Shown: positions 42,389 through 52,943 of the stretch, piece by piece | How positions within the stretch are numbered: the stretch's first letter is position 1 | Layout of the letters: each line of letters begins with the position of its first letter | Assembly (NCBI GenBank): GCA_018806915.1 | Contig: JAGKQI010000021.1 | Span: forward strand, 248,001 to 312,000 | DNA: 64,000 bases | Direction: 5' to 3' | Source of the DNA: Phytophthora colocasiae | Taxonomy: Eukaryota > Oomycota > Peronosporomycetes > Peronosporales > Peronosporaceae | Translations under genes and position numbers: made by a program | The notes under the pieces: model-generated | Database searches by the model: none | What the model saw: the letters and a program-made list of their open reading frames with translations, nothing else | Told to the model about the DNA's origin: nothing

Positions 42389-43124
42389 GTCATAGCGATC
42401 CTCAGGGTTCTGGAGAACTTTCGGGCTCTGGTAAAAACGAGTCCCGTGATCACGGTGTACACCAGACATTCGGTTTTGAAGTGGCTCCTGACATCCAATT
42501 CGACTGATGGTCGGAACGTGAAGTGGGGATTGAAGTTGTCACATTGGAACTTGGAGATTCGCAGGATCCAGTGAGATGAAGATGGTCTCCCAGCTATTCT
42601 TGGAGCGGGCATCACACCCCGTGAACACCTCGATGAGGTCTCCGAAAACCTCATCCCCGTCAAGGGGCGAGTCAAACCTCCAGCGCCCATTAGCGTGGAG
42701 ATGCTAGAGGCTGACTACCGAGGTTGTGTCCTGAGTTTCGATGGGGCCTCCAAAACGTCCACTCGCTTGGGAAGCTGCGGATGTGTGCTCTGGGAGCTCC
42801 CGGGGTGGAATATCCTGGAAGCTCAGGGGTTCGCTCTGAAAGACGTCACTGTGAATGACTCAAATTACTGTGGTCTGATCAATGGATTGAAGTTAGCTTT
42901 GGAACGTGGTATCCGAGACTTGGTGGTTGTCGGGGACTCCCGTATCGCTACAGCAAGTTCAAGGACTGATCAATTGTAATCAGCCGAACCTGCAGAGGAA
43001 GTTAGCCGAGTTCGAGTCCCTGAAAATCAAGTTCCAGTCCCTGAAGTTAGTGCACGTGAAGCGTGAGTTTAATCAGGCAGCTGACTATTTGACGTCCAAG
43101 ACCCTCGTCCTTGGTGAGTCCTGA
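42389..43124 (+). pseudogene. B2 RNase H domains, broken
   Basis: The second RNase H is in two frames: 42695-42979 (LSFDGASKTS, VVGDSRIAT) and 42906-43124 (REFNQAADYLTSKT). A 4-base loss near 42950 and a stop near 42571 inactivate it. Confidence 0.75.
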
Positions 43125-43138
43125 CTCATCTGAAACAG

Positions 43139-45037
43139 GTGTCCAAGATCCCAGAGAAGTTGATGAAGCCTCCCGAAGTGATTTCTTCTGAAACTTCGGA
43201 CGATGTTCACCAGACCTGTGGTGAACACGATTGTACACAGGAGATGGATGACTCAGGGCCAGAGTCTGCACCCCTGCCTCATGCTGCCAAGGTGCTTGCT
43301 GCCTTCACTCGTACACGCAATCAGGAAGAAGTAAACCTACCAGACGATGTAGAAGCTCGTGAACCCATGGGCCCATTGGAGTTTCAGGAAGAACGCTGGA
43401 GGCAAATCAAAGTTCACCAGACTCAAGATGTTCATCTGGTAGAACTCATCAAGTTCCTTAAGGGTGACGTGGGAGATCTACCACGACCCCGAGTAAGGAA
43501 GCTTGCCAGGATTGCCGATAATTTCATCTTGGATTCCAGAGACGTTTTGTACCGCCTCAGCCGTGCTACCAGGGAACGTCCGAGAGACATGGTTGATGAG
43601 CTCAGACTTGTGGTTCCCAGAGACTTGCATGCCGATATGCTGCACTATGCTCATGGGGATTACCAGGGTGCTCACCAGGGAATCAAACGTACGTTCGAGA
43701 AGCTGAGCTCTGAGTTCTACTGGATTGGTATGTACGCTGATGTGGAAAGGTTCGTCAAGGAGTGTATGGACTGTGCTAGCGGCAAGGGGCGTCCCCCGAA
43801 TCCTGGACCGTCGCCCGGCAACATCGAGCCCAGTCGACCTTTTGAAGTGGTGTCCATGGATTTCGTGACGCACATGCCAAAGTCCGCCAGAGGCAACACG
43901 TTCCTGTTGTTGTTCCAAGACATGTTCCCAGGCTATGTGATGTGCAAGCCTATGAGTATTACTACGGCCCAAGATGTCGCTGAGGCCTACGAGGAACGTG
44001 TATTCCGGAACTTCGGAGCTAGTTCCCTGATACGCCACGATCAGGACCCTCGTTTCATGAGTGAAGTGTTCAGGTGTTTCCGGGACCTGCTGGGAAGCAG
44101 ACAGCGAGCGACTCTGGCGTACCGTCCCCAGGCGAACGGCCAACAAGAGCGGTCTGTTCAGACAGTCGTGCGCGCCATCAAGGCCTACATCGCCGAAGCT
44201 GATCAGAGTGACTGGGACGACCACGCCGAATGTCTGATGTTCGCATTGAACACTTCCTTTGATGCGACCCGTCTGGAAACACCATTTTTTCTGGTGCACG
44301 GATGGGATGCTCACGGGACTGTGTCCGAGATGCTTGGTCCAAAGCCTTCTGGTGTACAAGTGCGTACTGCTTATGAGTGGCGTCGGAAGATGCAACGAGA
44401 TTACAGCTACGCTCAAGCCTGTGCTGAAGAACTTCAGAAGAAGGCCAAGCGAGGACGTTCTGAAGAACAGACCCGGGAGTGGAAAGAGTTGTCGGAGCGC
44501 CTGAAGTCCGGATTTGCCGTCGGTGATGCCGTGTGGCTATACATCCCCAAGGTACAAACGGGGTTGAGTCGGAAACTCGCACACATGTGGCATGGTCCTT
44601 TCCGGATTGAAGATATGTTGGATGATTTTCGCGTGAAACTGAAGGTCGAGGACACCGGGTATCGGGTGAACCCTTGGGTTCACGTGAGTCGCTTGAAACC
44701 GAGAGCCTTGTTTCCCAGAAGACCGACTGTGGAACTCGATGTCCATGAGGATGATGACTTTGATGCAGCGCTGTTACCAGAAGACAGTTGGGAGCCCGAC
44801 ACCGAGAACGATGAATACGAGGTGGAAAAGATACTAGACACTCGGTGGAGCAAGCGTACCAGAACCTCCAAGAGACTTCGCGAATACCTGGTCAAGTGGA
44901 AGAGATACGATGAAACAGAGTGGCTACCCTTGTCAAAGCTGAACTGTGGAGCCTTGCTGTATGAGTTCAATCAGAGCGCACGAGCGCGATCTCGTTTCCA
45001 AGCAATGCAAGCTGGAGATGATCACCCCAGAGTATAA
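43139..45037 (+). CDS. B2 integrase with chromodomain
   Basis: 632 codons. Unlike B1 there is no frame break before the zinc-binding region (HYAHGDYQGAHQG, CMDCASGKG). Core acids are in SMDFVTHMP, HDQDPRFMS and QANGQQERS. The chromodomain is YEVEKILDTRWSKRTRTSKR ... YLVKWKRYDETEWLP. It is the best-preserved pol segment of family B here. Confidence 0.85.
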   Translation: MSKIPEKLMKPPEVISSETSDDVHQTCGEHDCTQEMDDSGPESAPLPHAAKVLAAFTRTRNQEEVNLPDDVEAREPMGPLEFQEERWRQIKVHQTQDVHLVELIKFLKGDVGDLPRPRVRKLARIADNFILDSRDVLYRLSRATRERPRDMVDELRLVVPRDLHADMLHYAHGDYQGAHQGIKRTFEKLSSEFYWIGMYADVERFVKECMDCASGKGRPPNPGPSPGNIEPSRPFEVVSMDFVTHMPKSARGNTFLLLFQDMFPGYVMCKPMSITTAQDVAEAYEERVFRNFGASSLIRHDQDPRFMSEVFRCFRDLLGSRQRATLAYRPQANGQQERSVQTVVRAIKAYIAEADQSDWDDHAECLMFALNTSFDATRLETPFFLVHGWDAHGTVSEMLGPKPSGVQVRTAYEWRRKMQRDYSYAQACAEELQKKAKRGRSEEQTREWKELSERLKSGFAVGDAVWLYIPKVQTGLSRKLAHMWHGPFRIEDMLDDFRVKLKVEDTGYRVNPWVHVSRLKPRALFPRRPTVELDVHEDDDFDAALLPEDSWEPDTENDEYEVEKILDTRWSKRTRTSKRLREYLVKWKRYDETEWLPLSKLNCGALLYEFNQSARARSRFQAMQAGDDHPRV

Positions 45038-45332
45038 ACTCTGGAACCTACTCTGAAAACTCCGGTGGACACCACTGTTCACCAGACAACGTGTTTCAGA
45101 GGCGAGGTGTCTGAGAGACATGTCTTTCGGAAATGTGGTTTCAGGAATATGTGACCCCCAGAGATGGTGATTGTTATGTGAATTTGTATGGAAATGATTT
45201 TGTGATTGTGTGTTTATGATGGAATTTTACGAGTGGATTATGATGATGCTACGAGAAGATGGTGACCGAGCGACATATGAGGATGTTGAAGGAGAAGGTT
45301 GCTGGGGAACTATATTGGGAATTGTTACCACG

Positions 45333-45595
45333 CTACGATATGCAGACGACTAAGTTGTCCTGGAAGAAGAAGTGAAGTTTCCCGGGGTTGCCATGAAGAG
45401 TACACCAGACTTCTGCGGGCGTCAGAGCTTGTTTCCGGAGATCGGATGGCACGAATTGCATCCAGTCCTTGTCGGAAGACGCTGTGGCCCACTGCGTGCG
45501 CGCCGGTTCCGCCGCGTCGATAGCTTCAAGTTGCTTGCGCAAGCTCAGGCACTTGGGACCTCCGATCTCACGTGCGCGTGGGTCCTGCCAGATCC
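45333..45595 (-). pseudogene. B2 remnant of the antisense gene
   Basis: Only the C-terminal ~90 codons remain (RKQLEAIDAAEPARTQWATA ... FFFQDNLVVCIS). The deletion junction follows at 45596. Confidence 0.8.
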
Positions 45596-45800
45596 ATCGT
45601 TTGTGGGATACGACAGTTGGCTATTTCTGAGTCTAATGGAATCAGACTGAGCGACAGGACACCAGAGACTTTGAAACTCCGGAAGTTTTGAGAGCGTCAC
45701 AGCTACACTATGTTCACGGGACCTCTGACGTACTGGCCTGGCCATGATGCTCAGTTTGGAGAAAGTTCCGCACTGACGAATTATGACCAGGAGGGGCGGT

Positions 45801-47632
45801 TGACACGTTGCTAATTACGATTTTTCGAGTGGATATGGACGTTACGCTGTGATGTGATTGGATATACACTGGATTATGGGAGAAAGGGAGATGTGGGACG
45901 AGGTTATGTCCCGTGCGACAATGATGGATCTGTGGATTCACCTGTACTGCAAAGGGGCCCAAGAGATCAGAAGTGTTCCTCGGAAAAGTGCACAAACTCC
46001 GAGAGACAATAACACTCAGTCTGATCGCCGGACTTTTCCCGACGATGAGTGCCTAAAGGTTGGCAGAAAGTCTCTCAGAAGAATGTATCTCTGAGAGACC
46101 TCATCCTGTTGCCGTCCTGTGTGACGATGATGGTTCAAGGAATACAGTTATACCCACAAGATACCAAGTATCGCGCACCGGACGTAGCGCACCCCGCGCA
46201 TATCCCAACCGGACTTCGTGCGTTGCAGCATACGTGCTCCGCACCCTAAAAAACACTCAAGGATTTCTGATATCACGCATGGAAGCTCTGATATCACACC
46301 ATGAAGTCTGACGTACATAAGTCCGACGTACATGGAGTCCGACGTACATGAGTCCGACGTACATGATTCTGGTGAACAAGTCTGATGTGTCCGGCTTATA
46401 CAAGCAATATTCCAGACATTGCCAGCTTCCGATGAGCAGACTCCGACGTACAAGACTCCGATGATCAGCCCCAAGTGTCACGACTCTGGTATTACGACTC
46501 TGATGTACATGATTCCGGAGTACATGGTTCCGATGAACATGTCTCTGACGCACATGATTCCAGACCCTGACGAACAGGATACCAGACTCTGACACTCTGA
46601 AGTCCACCCCATACTGAAACCAAGTGTACCCAACACGACCTCACGCAATCAAGTGAAACGCAACCTGCTCATCCCTGTAATGACATCATTAAGTGTCGAC
46701 TCAACAAGATCCGCTGTACCGACTACCATAGTGAACCCAAGTGAAGATTCCTGAGTTATACTGAGACCAAGTGTACATGAGAATATGGAAGACAGAAGAC
46801 AGAGAGATACGAGATATATAACCAGAGTTCAATTTACCTTGTCACAAACAAGTCTATCTGCCTGCTGCTTCTTGTAAGTATTAGGCCACAACAAAGCTTT
46901 GAGTTGTGTGATCTCTCACCTATCAAGCCCCTTTAGGTGGAAATCAGCGTAACGAAGAGACCTGAGAGGACCCACCTATTCCATTTACTAGTTGGGTCGT
47001 TTGTTTTGTCTCTAGCGGTAGCCCATTTCATATTGTACGTTTGGACAGGTTTTGGGAGCTAGACAGTCGCTCTCAAGACGCTCGGTAGACTGTTATATAT
47101 AACCGATAGTTATTGGTTTATTTCTCTATATATATTAGAGGGTGGTGCGCGAAAGTTACGGGAATACCAGACAGACCAGGTGTCTGGTGAACATTTCCCT
47201 AGTTGACCTGGAGAACTAGCCCACTGCTCAAGGGCCAGGAAAGAATAAGAGCAGCTACATATTTGTATATCGGAACTCTATATTGCGGTTATCTCGGAAG
47301 TCTAGTGACAGGACTTCCCATTGTATTAATTTCTCTTTTGCTTTCAGAAATCTCTGGTGTACACAAGTGTTCACCGGAAAACGTTCGACTCTCAAGTGCT
47401 ACTGTGAGGACCAGAAGGACATCCGACGGTCTACGCAAGGAACCCTCACTCTCACACAAACTCTCACGACCCCGGCGAGGGTCTCATTACCAAGACAACG
47501 AACCTACGAGGACAGCACAAGGTAACACACGCCCACCTTGCTGTGCGACACTGGTATCACTATTGGTAGTCACACTTCCAGGTTCACTGTACGCCCCTGC
47601 ACCGCGGTAAAAGTTGCACCGACTTCGCGACA
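45801..47632 (+). repeat. Family B LTR3
   Basis: 1832 bp. It lacks the AT-microsatellite block (GTGGA joined to TTCACC near 45937) and some copies of the motif array. It is preceded by the same polypurine tract (CCAGGAGGGGCGGT). Confidence 0.9.
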
Positions 47633-47666
47633 TTCGTGTCCTCCGTGCTGAGGTCTGTGAGGCAGC

Positions 47667-48911
47667 TCAGACTGCCTCGAACCTCTCGTCCGGTCTTGGG
47701 ACGAGAGTGAACCGGTTGACCGACCGTGTTGACGGTCTCGAGAAGGCCTTCCAGGCCTCTCGCACTGCTTGCTGCACGTACGGCTTCAACCGCCCGACGT
47801 AGAAGGTCGGGTGGAGCCTCATGCTGGACGGTATGTCCAGCCGGTACGCGTTGCCGTGCCGTTCAAGTACTTTGAACGGCCCAATGAATCTTGGAGCAAG
47901 CTTGCTTGCTCCAAAGTCAGACACCGCATGTCTAGGTAGGTTTTGTGTAGCTAACAAAACTAATGAACCCTTTTCGAATTCATTTGTGTTGCCTCTACCA
48001 ACAGTATCAGCGTTCAGCTTCTGTCGATCGACAGAAGGTGCGAAAGCATCCTGGACAAACCGTATGACGGCTTGTCTTCGCTGGACAAAGTCTGGCGCAC
48101 TCGGGCTGACTCCTATCAGCTTGCCGCCTTTGTTAGCAGCAGGCCCTGCCTGCTCGCTATCATCTCTCATGTCTGTGCCCGGCACAGACATCGCGCGCTC
48201 GTTCCTGCTCGAACGAGACGTCGCACACGTCACCGCAGCTGATAGTGTGCTGCTATCAGTTGCATTCTGCGGTTGTTCGGACGCAACCGTAGATCCTCCC
48301 CCACTTAAGGAGGAAGCTACCCCGCCGAGCATGCTCGGCAATCGTGGATGCCTCATGGCGTTCACGTAGAACGGTGTATGCCTTGTCGAGGCATGCACCG
48401 AGTTGTTGATGGCAAACTCTGCCATCGAAAAGCACACGCTCCAATGCGGGAACGAGTGAGCGTAGCTCTTCAGCGTGTCACCCAGTACGCGGTTGACACG
48501 TTCGGTTTATCCGTCCGTCTGCGGATGATCCGCAGTCGACATTGATAGCTGTGAACCAAGAAGTGTAAACACTTCTTGCCAGAACCGCGCTGTAAAGCGT
48601 GGATCACGGTCCGACACAATGTCGAGCGGCATGCCATGGTGTTTGAACACCATTTCAACAAACAGTCGCGCAGTCTGCGCGGCTGTAACAGTAGCCGGGA
48701 CGGCAGCAAGATGAACCATCTTGCTGAATCGGTCCACAAAGACAACGATGCCCGTCCTCCGCTTGCTGTCAGGCGGAAGACCGAAGACATAGTCCATGGA
48801 CATGGACTGCCAACACTCCGACGGAGTCGGTAGTGAATGAAGAGGAGCTTGCGAGAACTGCGCAGGCTTCACGCGTTGACAAACCTCGCAAGCACGTACG
48901 TACTTGCGCAC
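47667..48911 (-). pseudogene. Family A integrase with internal stop
   Basis: The zinc-binding half CEVCQRVKPAQ, then SMDYVFGLPPDSKRRTGIVV and VSDRDPRFT. At 48507-48509 a TAA replaces the Gln of PQTDGQTERVNR. After the stop come the catalytic-Glu region, YAHSFPHWSVCFSMAEFAIN, and the GPF/Y-like module (LAPRFIGPFKVLERHGNAYRL, LHPTFYVGRLKPY). The same stop is at 60278-60280 in the other copy. Confidence 0.85.
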
Positions 48912-49384
48912 CCACTTGTACTGATGGTGCCAGTAGAAGTCACGCGTGAGAAGAGTGTACGTCTTCTCTGCGGCGACTTAATCGCCGTACGCAATGATGC
49001 GTGGTCTGTATAGACCACGAACGGTCTACTCCCAAGTAGATACACTCGAAACTTTGCGAGTGCATACTTCATGGCAAGGAGCTCCTTGTCATGTACGGGA
49101 TAGTTACGCTCAGATGGCTTCAGCTGACGCGATTGATAGTAGACTACACGATCACGCCCTTCGTGATCGTGTTGCATCAATGCACATCCGATTGCAAAGT
49201 CGGATGCATCGCACACTACGTGGAATGGACGATCTTGGTCCGCCACGGCCAAGATCGGCGCTTCAGTCAAGCCCTGCTTGACTGCACCGAATGCCTCCTC
49301 GCACTCGGTCGTCCAAATCCACTCAGCTTCTTTCTTAAGAAGCTGTGACAACGGGCGAATCTTGCCCACATAGTTGTCCACGTA
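48869..49384 (-). pseudogene. Family A RNase H fragment
   Basis: Starts VDNYVGKIRPLSQLLKKEAE, then VVCDASDFAIGCALMQ (Asp), YPVHDKELLAMKYAL (Glu) and FVVYTDHASLRTAI (Asp). Right after AIKSPQ the expected rest of the domain is missing, and the integrase N-terminus follows in another frame. The copy at 60740 has the same deletion. Confidence 0.85.
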
Positions 49385-49841
49385 TGTAATGGGTCTACCT
49401 AGACCTATTAGGTGGCGTACACGTGCGCTTACGTATATGAAGCGTGCAATTAGAATAGACTTAATTTAAGTATACTTATTTAAATAAGTATAATTAAATC
49501 AAATATAACTAAATTAAACTGCAAAATACCGTAAAATGAGAACTGTTATTAAATTTGGCACAAGCCAATTATGGACCTCCTAAAACTGTTTGTTATCTAT
49601 TTCTAAAGGGTCTGCCAACGTGTGGTTGGCAGAAACTCTGCTCAGTGATTGGTAGAAATCCGTTACTTTCTACCAATAATATGCACAAATGCACACGAAC
49701 CACCCAATAATGTGGTGCGCTCATGTAGCCATTGGTGTGTACAGCACACCAAGGTCTGAGGTCCATTTCCAACCTCTAACAATTATCCTAACTGTTAGAG
49801 TTACAAGTGGTACACCCACTTGTACGTGTAACCCCGTTACA
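49385..49841 (-). repeat. Family A LTR, minus orientation (3' LTR)
   Basis: Reverse complement of 13588-14049 with scattered differences; ends TGTAAT (plus view) and GTTACA. Confidence 0.9.
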
Positions 49842-49857
49842 CAATCCCCCCATTAAG
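49842..49857 (-). promoter_or_regulatory. Family A polypurine tract
   Basis: On the minus strand CTTAATGGGGGGATTG directly precedes the LTR. It marks 49385-49841 as the 3' LTR of the element lying to its right. Confidence 0.7.
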
Positions 49858-50450
49858 ATTCGACGTATCGGTCTCGCCACGTCAATCAACAGAACTTGAC
49901 AAGATCGTCAAGTTCCCGAGAGAAATCCGAGTTCATTTCGCAATGGACTCGCCAACGCCCACGTCTCCGTCCGCTTCTGCGGACGCGCAAGCCTCTCCTG
50001 CTGCTTCTGCAGCAGGAACAACAACCTCATCAGTGCCACATAGCACTGCTGCTTCCAGCGGTTCGACAGAGAAGCTCTCTGTCACGTCTACCATGCTCTC
50101 CACAAGGAGAAGCAAGCGAAGAAGACTTCTTCTTCGCTAGCAGGGATCAAACACCCTGCTGGCGTATCGCGAGCGCGTTGCTGCAGCTCGCGATCGCTAC
50201 TACACTTACACCACTCGTGGTAAGTGTGAACGCCTCCATGATCTGTCCATGGAAGCGGGGATCGCATGTGCCGTTCCCTTTGGCACACTCTGCCCGTGTT
50301 GCCAACCCTTGGCAACACGCCTCTCTGAAAGTGATCTCCTGGGGTACACGGTCGTCCGTGTACCCGATCACATCAAGGAGCTTCGTGGTCGTCTCGAGCC
50401 ACGCGGAGCTCCGAGTGCTGTGGTTGACCGCAGCACTCCTCGTGCAGGGC
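49858..50450 (-). other. Family A 3' untranslated region
   Basis: Hairpin-dense like the rest of family A. A 290-codon open frame on the plus strand (49896-50768) looks like a by-product of the inverted repeats. Confidence 0.5.
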
Positions 50451-51140
50451 TTACCCCTGCAAGTTATGGTGGGCTTCGTACGCCCTCACCATTTCCGGAA
50501 CGTCCTCCATCAGGACGTTCCGGGGCTCCCATGTATCTCGATGGGGAGGAAATCCTCTCCAACGAATACGAAAACGAACCCCGTGAGAGTTCGTTCTCTT
50601 ATGAGCCACGATCCGCTCCACAATCCAGCGGATCGCTTCACGCGCGTCGCGCAACGGCGGCGGAGGGGGTGGGAACACTCCCTCCGCATGGTCAACGCTA
50701 TGGCCATGACGATCGTTCCCTGCATGATCGAGTTGCTGCGCTGGAGCAGCCACAGAGCGCTGAGATAGCTGCTCTGAAGCAGGAGGTTCGTGTCCTCCGT
50801 GCTGAGGTCTGCGAGGCAACTCAGACTGCCTCGAACCTCTCGTCCGGCCTTGGGACGAGAGTGAACCGGTTGACCGACCGTGTTGACGGTCTCGAGAAGG
50901 CCTTCCAGGCCTCTCGCACTGCTCAGTCGGACTACCAACCCAAGGTAGTCCGTGCTGCACGTACGGCTTCAACCGCCCGACGTAGAAGGTCGGGTGGAGC
51001 CTCATGCTGGACGGTATGTCCAGCCGGTACGCGTTGCCGTGCCGTTCAAGTACTTTGAACGGCCCAATGAATCTTGGAGCAAGCTTGCTTGCTCCAAAGT
51101 CAGACACCGCATGTCTAGGTAGGTTTTGTGTAGCTAACAA
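50451..51140 (-). CDS. Family A pol C-terminus with chromodomain
   Basis: Starts in LATQNLPRHAVSDFGASKLA. The GPF/Y-like module is APRFIGPFKVLERHGNAYRL ... HPTFYVGRLKPYV. A Pro/Gln/His-rich linker and a C-terminal chromodomain follow (WIVERIVAHKRTNSHGVRFR, then IRWRGFPPHRDTWEPRNVL). It belongs to the A copy that continues at 59816 beyond inserted element C. Ten bases missing near 51176 put it out of frame with that part. Confidence 0.8.
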   Translation of the reverse strand: MLATQNLPRHAVSDFGASKLAPRFIGPFKVLERHGNAYRLDIPSSMRLHPTFYVGRLKPYVQHGLPWVGSPTEQCERPGRPSRDRQHGRSTGSLSSQGRTRGSRQSELPRRPQHGGHEPPASEQLSQRSVAAPAQQLDHAGNDRHGHSVDHAEGVFPPPPPPLRDAREAIRWIVERIVAHKRTNSHGVRFRIRWRGFPPHRDTWEPRNVLMEDVPEMVRAYEAHHNLQG

Positions 51141-51217
51141 AACTAATGAACCCTTTTCGAATTCATTTGTGTTGCAGTATCAGCGTTCAGCTTCTGTCGA
51201 TCGACAGAAGCTGCGAT

Positions 51218-51221
51218 AGCA
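51218..51221 (+). repeat. Target-site duplication of element C, left
   Basis: AGCA, repeated at 59816-59819. The uninterrupted A copy near 48036 reads GCGAAAGCATCCTGG. Confidence 0.8.
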
Positions 51222-52943
51222 TGTCGCGAAGTCGGTGCAACTTTTACCGCGGTGCAGGGGCGTATAGTGAACCTGGAAGTGTGACTACTGATGTAGTAAT
51301 ACCATAATCGCACAGCAAGGTGGGCGTGTGTTACCTTGTGCTGTCCTCGTAGGTTCGTTGTCTTGGTAATGAGACCCTCGCCTGGGTCGTGAGAGTGTGT
51401 GTGAGAGTGAGGGTTCCTTGCGTAGACCGTCGGATGTCCTTCTGGTCCTCACAGGAGCGCTTGAGAGTCGAACGTTTTCCGGTGAACACTTGTGTACACC
51501 GGAGATTTCTGAAGGCAAAAGAGAAATTAATACAATGGGAAGTCCAGTAATTAGACTTCCGAGATAACCGCAATATAGAGTTCCGATATACAAATATGTA
51601 GCTGCTCTTATTCTTTCCTGGCCCTTGAGCAGTGGGCTAGTTCTCCAGGTCAACTAGGGAAATGTTCACCAGACACCTGGTCTGTCTGGTATTCCCGTAA
51701 CTTTCGCGCACCACCCTCTAATATATATAGAGAAATAAACCAATAACTATCGGTTATATATAACAGTCTACCGAGCGTCTTGAGAGCGACTGTCTAGCTC
51801 CCAAAACCTGTCCAAACGTACAATATGAAATGGGCTACCGCTAGAGACAAAACAAACGACCCAACTAGTAAATGGAATAGGTGGGTCCTCTCAGGTCTCT
51901 TCGTTACGCTGATTTCCACCTAAAGGGGCTTGATAGGTGAGAGATCACACAACTCAAAGCTTTGTTGTGGCCTAATACTTACAAGAAGCAGCAGGCAGAT
52001 AGACTTGTTTGTGACAAGGTAAATTGAACTCTGGTTATATATCTCGTATCTCTCTGTCTTCTGTCTTCCATATTCTCATGTACACTTGGTCTCAGTATAA
52101 CTCAGGAATCTTCACTTGGGTTCACTATGGTAGTCGGTACAGCGGATCTTGTTGAGTCGACACTTAATGATGTCATTACAGGGATGAGCAGGTTGCGTTT
52201 CACTTGATTGCGTGAGGTCGTGTTGGGTACACTTGGTTTCAGTATGGGGTGGAATTCAGAGTGTCAGAGTCTGGTATCCTGTTCGTCAGGGTCTGGAATC
52301 ATGTGCGTCGGAGACATGTTCATCGGAACCATGTACTCCGGAATCATGTACATCAGAGTCGTAATACCAGAGTCGTGACACTTGGGGCTGATCATCGGAG
52401 TCTTGTACGTCGGAGTCTTGTTCATCGGAAACTGGTGATGTCTGGAATTTTGCTTGTATAAGCCGGACACATCAGACTTGTTCACCAGAATCATGTACGT
52501 CGGACTCATGTACGTCGGACTTATGTACGTCAGACTTCATGGTGTGATATCAGAGCTTCCATGCGTGATATCAGAAATCCTTGAGTGTTTTTAGGGTGCG
52601 GAGCACGTATGCTGCAACGCACGAAGTCCAGTTGGGATATGCGCGGGGTGCGCTACGTCCGGTGCGCGATACTTGGTATCTTGTGGGTATAACTGTATTC
52701 CTTGAACCATCATCGTCACACAGGACGGCAACAGGATGAGGTCTCTCAGAGATACATTCTTCTGAGAGACTTTCTGCCAACCTTTAGGCACTCATCGTCG
52801 GGAAAAGTCCGGCGATCAGACTGAGTGTTATTGTCTCTCGGAGTTTGTGCACTTTTCCGAGGAACACTTCTGATCTCTTGGGCCCCTTTGCAGTACAGGT
52901 GAAGGTTAATATTTATATATATATATATATCTTCCACAGATCC
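51222..52943 (-). repeat. Element C 3' LTR, truncated
   Basis: Ends properly at TGTCGCGAAG (plus view) but is cut after CAGATCC at 52943, where the inverted pol segment begins. Confidence 0.9.

Larger units (their letters stand above)
33178..47632 (+). mobile_element. Family B, copy B2 (14.5 kb), antisense gene deleted
   Basis: LTR2, internal 35084-45800 and LTR3. Gag and pol are nearly identical to B1. The antisense gene is reduced to its last ~90 codons: the sequence jumps near 45596 from the B1-equivalent of about 30080 to that of about 32990. The right flank at 47633 is family A in minus orientation (TTCGTGTCC). Confidence 0.9.
47633..49384 (-). mobile_element. Family A fragment (RNase H to pol linker)
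   Basis: Minus orientation. It begins at 49384 in the middle of a 24-base palindrome, directly after an A-family LTR, and is cut at 47633 by B's LTR3 within the C-terminal linker. The chromodomain and 3' LTR of this copy are missing. Confidence 0.85.
49385..51221 (-). mobile_element. Family A, right copy, 3' part
   Basis: The 3' end of the A element whose 5' part is 59816-64000. Element C separates them. Confidence 0.8.

Noticed and set aside
13588..47632. Treating 13588-17617 and 47633-49384 as two halves of one A element split by B
   Set aside because: They are in opposite orientation, the right piece starts next to an LTR, and the flanks of B do not form a duplication.
49896..50768. 290-codon plus-strand open frame opposite the family A 3' end
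   Set aside because: The opposite strand encodes the chromodomain with recognised motifs. Hairpin-rich DNA gives open frames on both strands.
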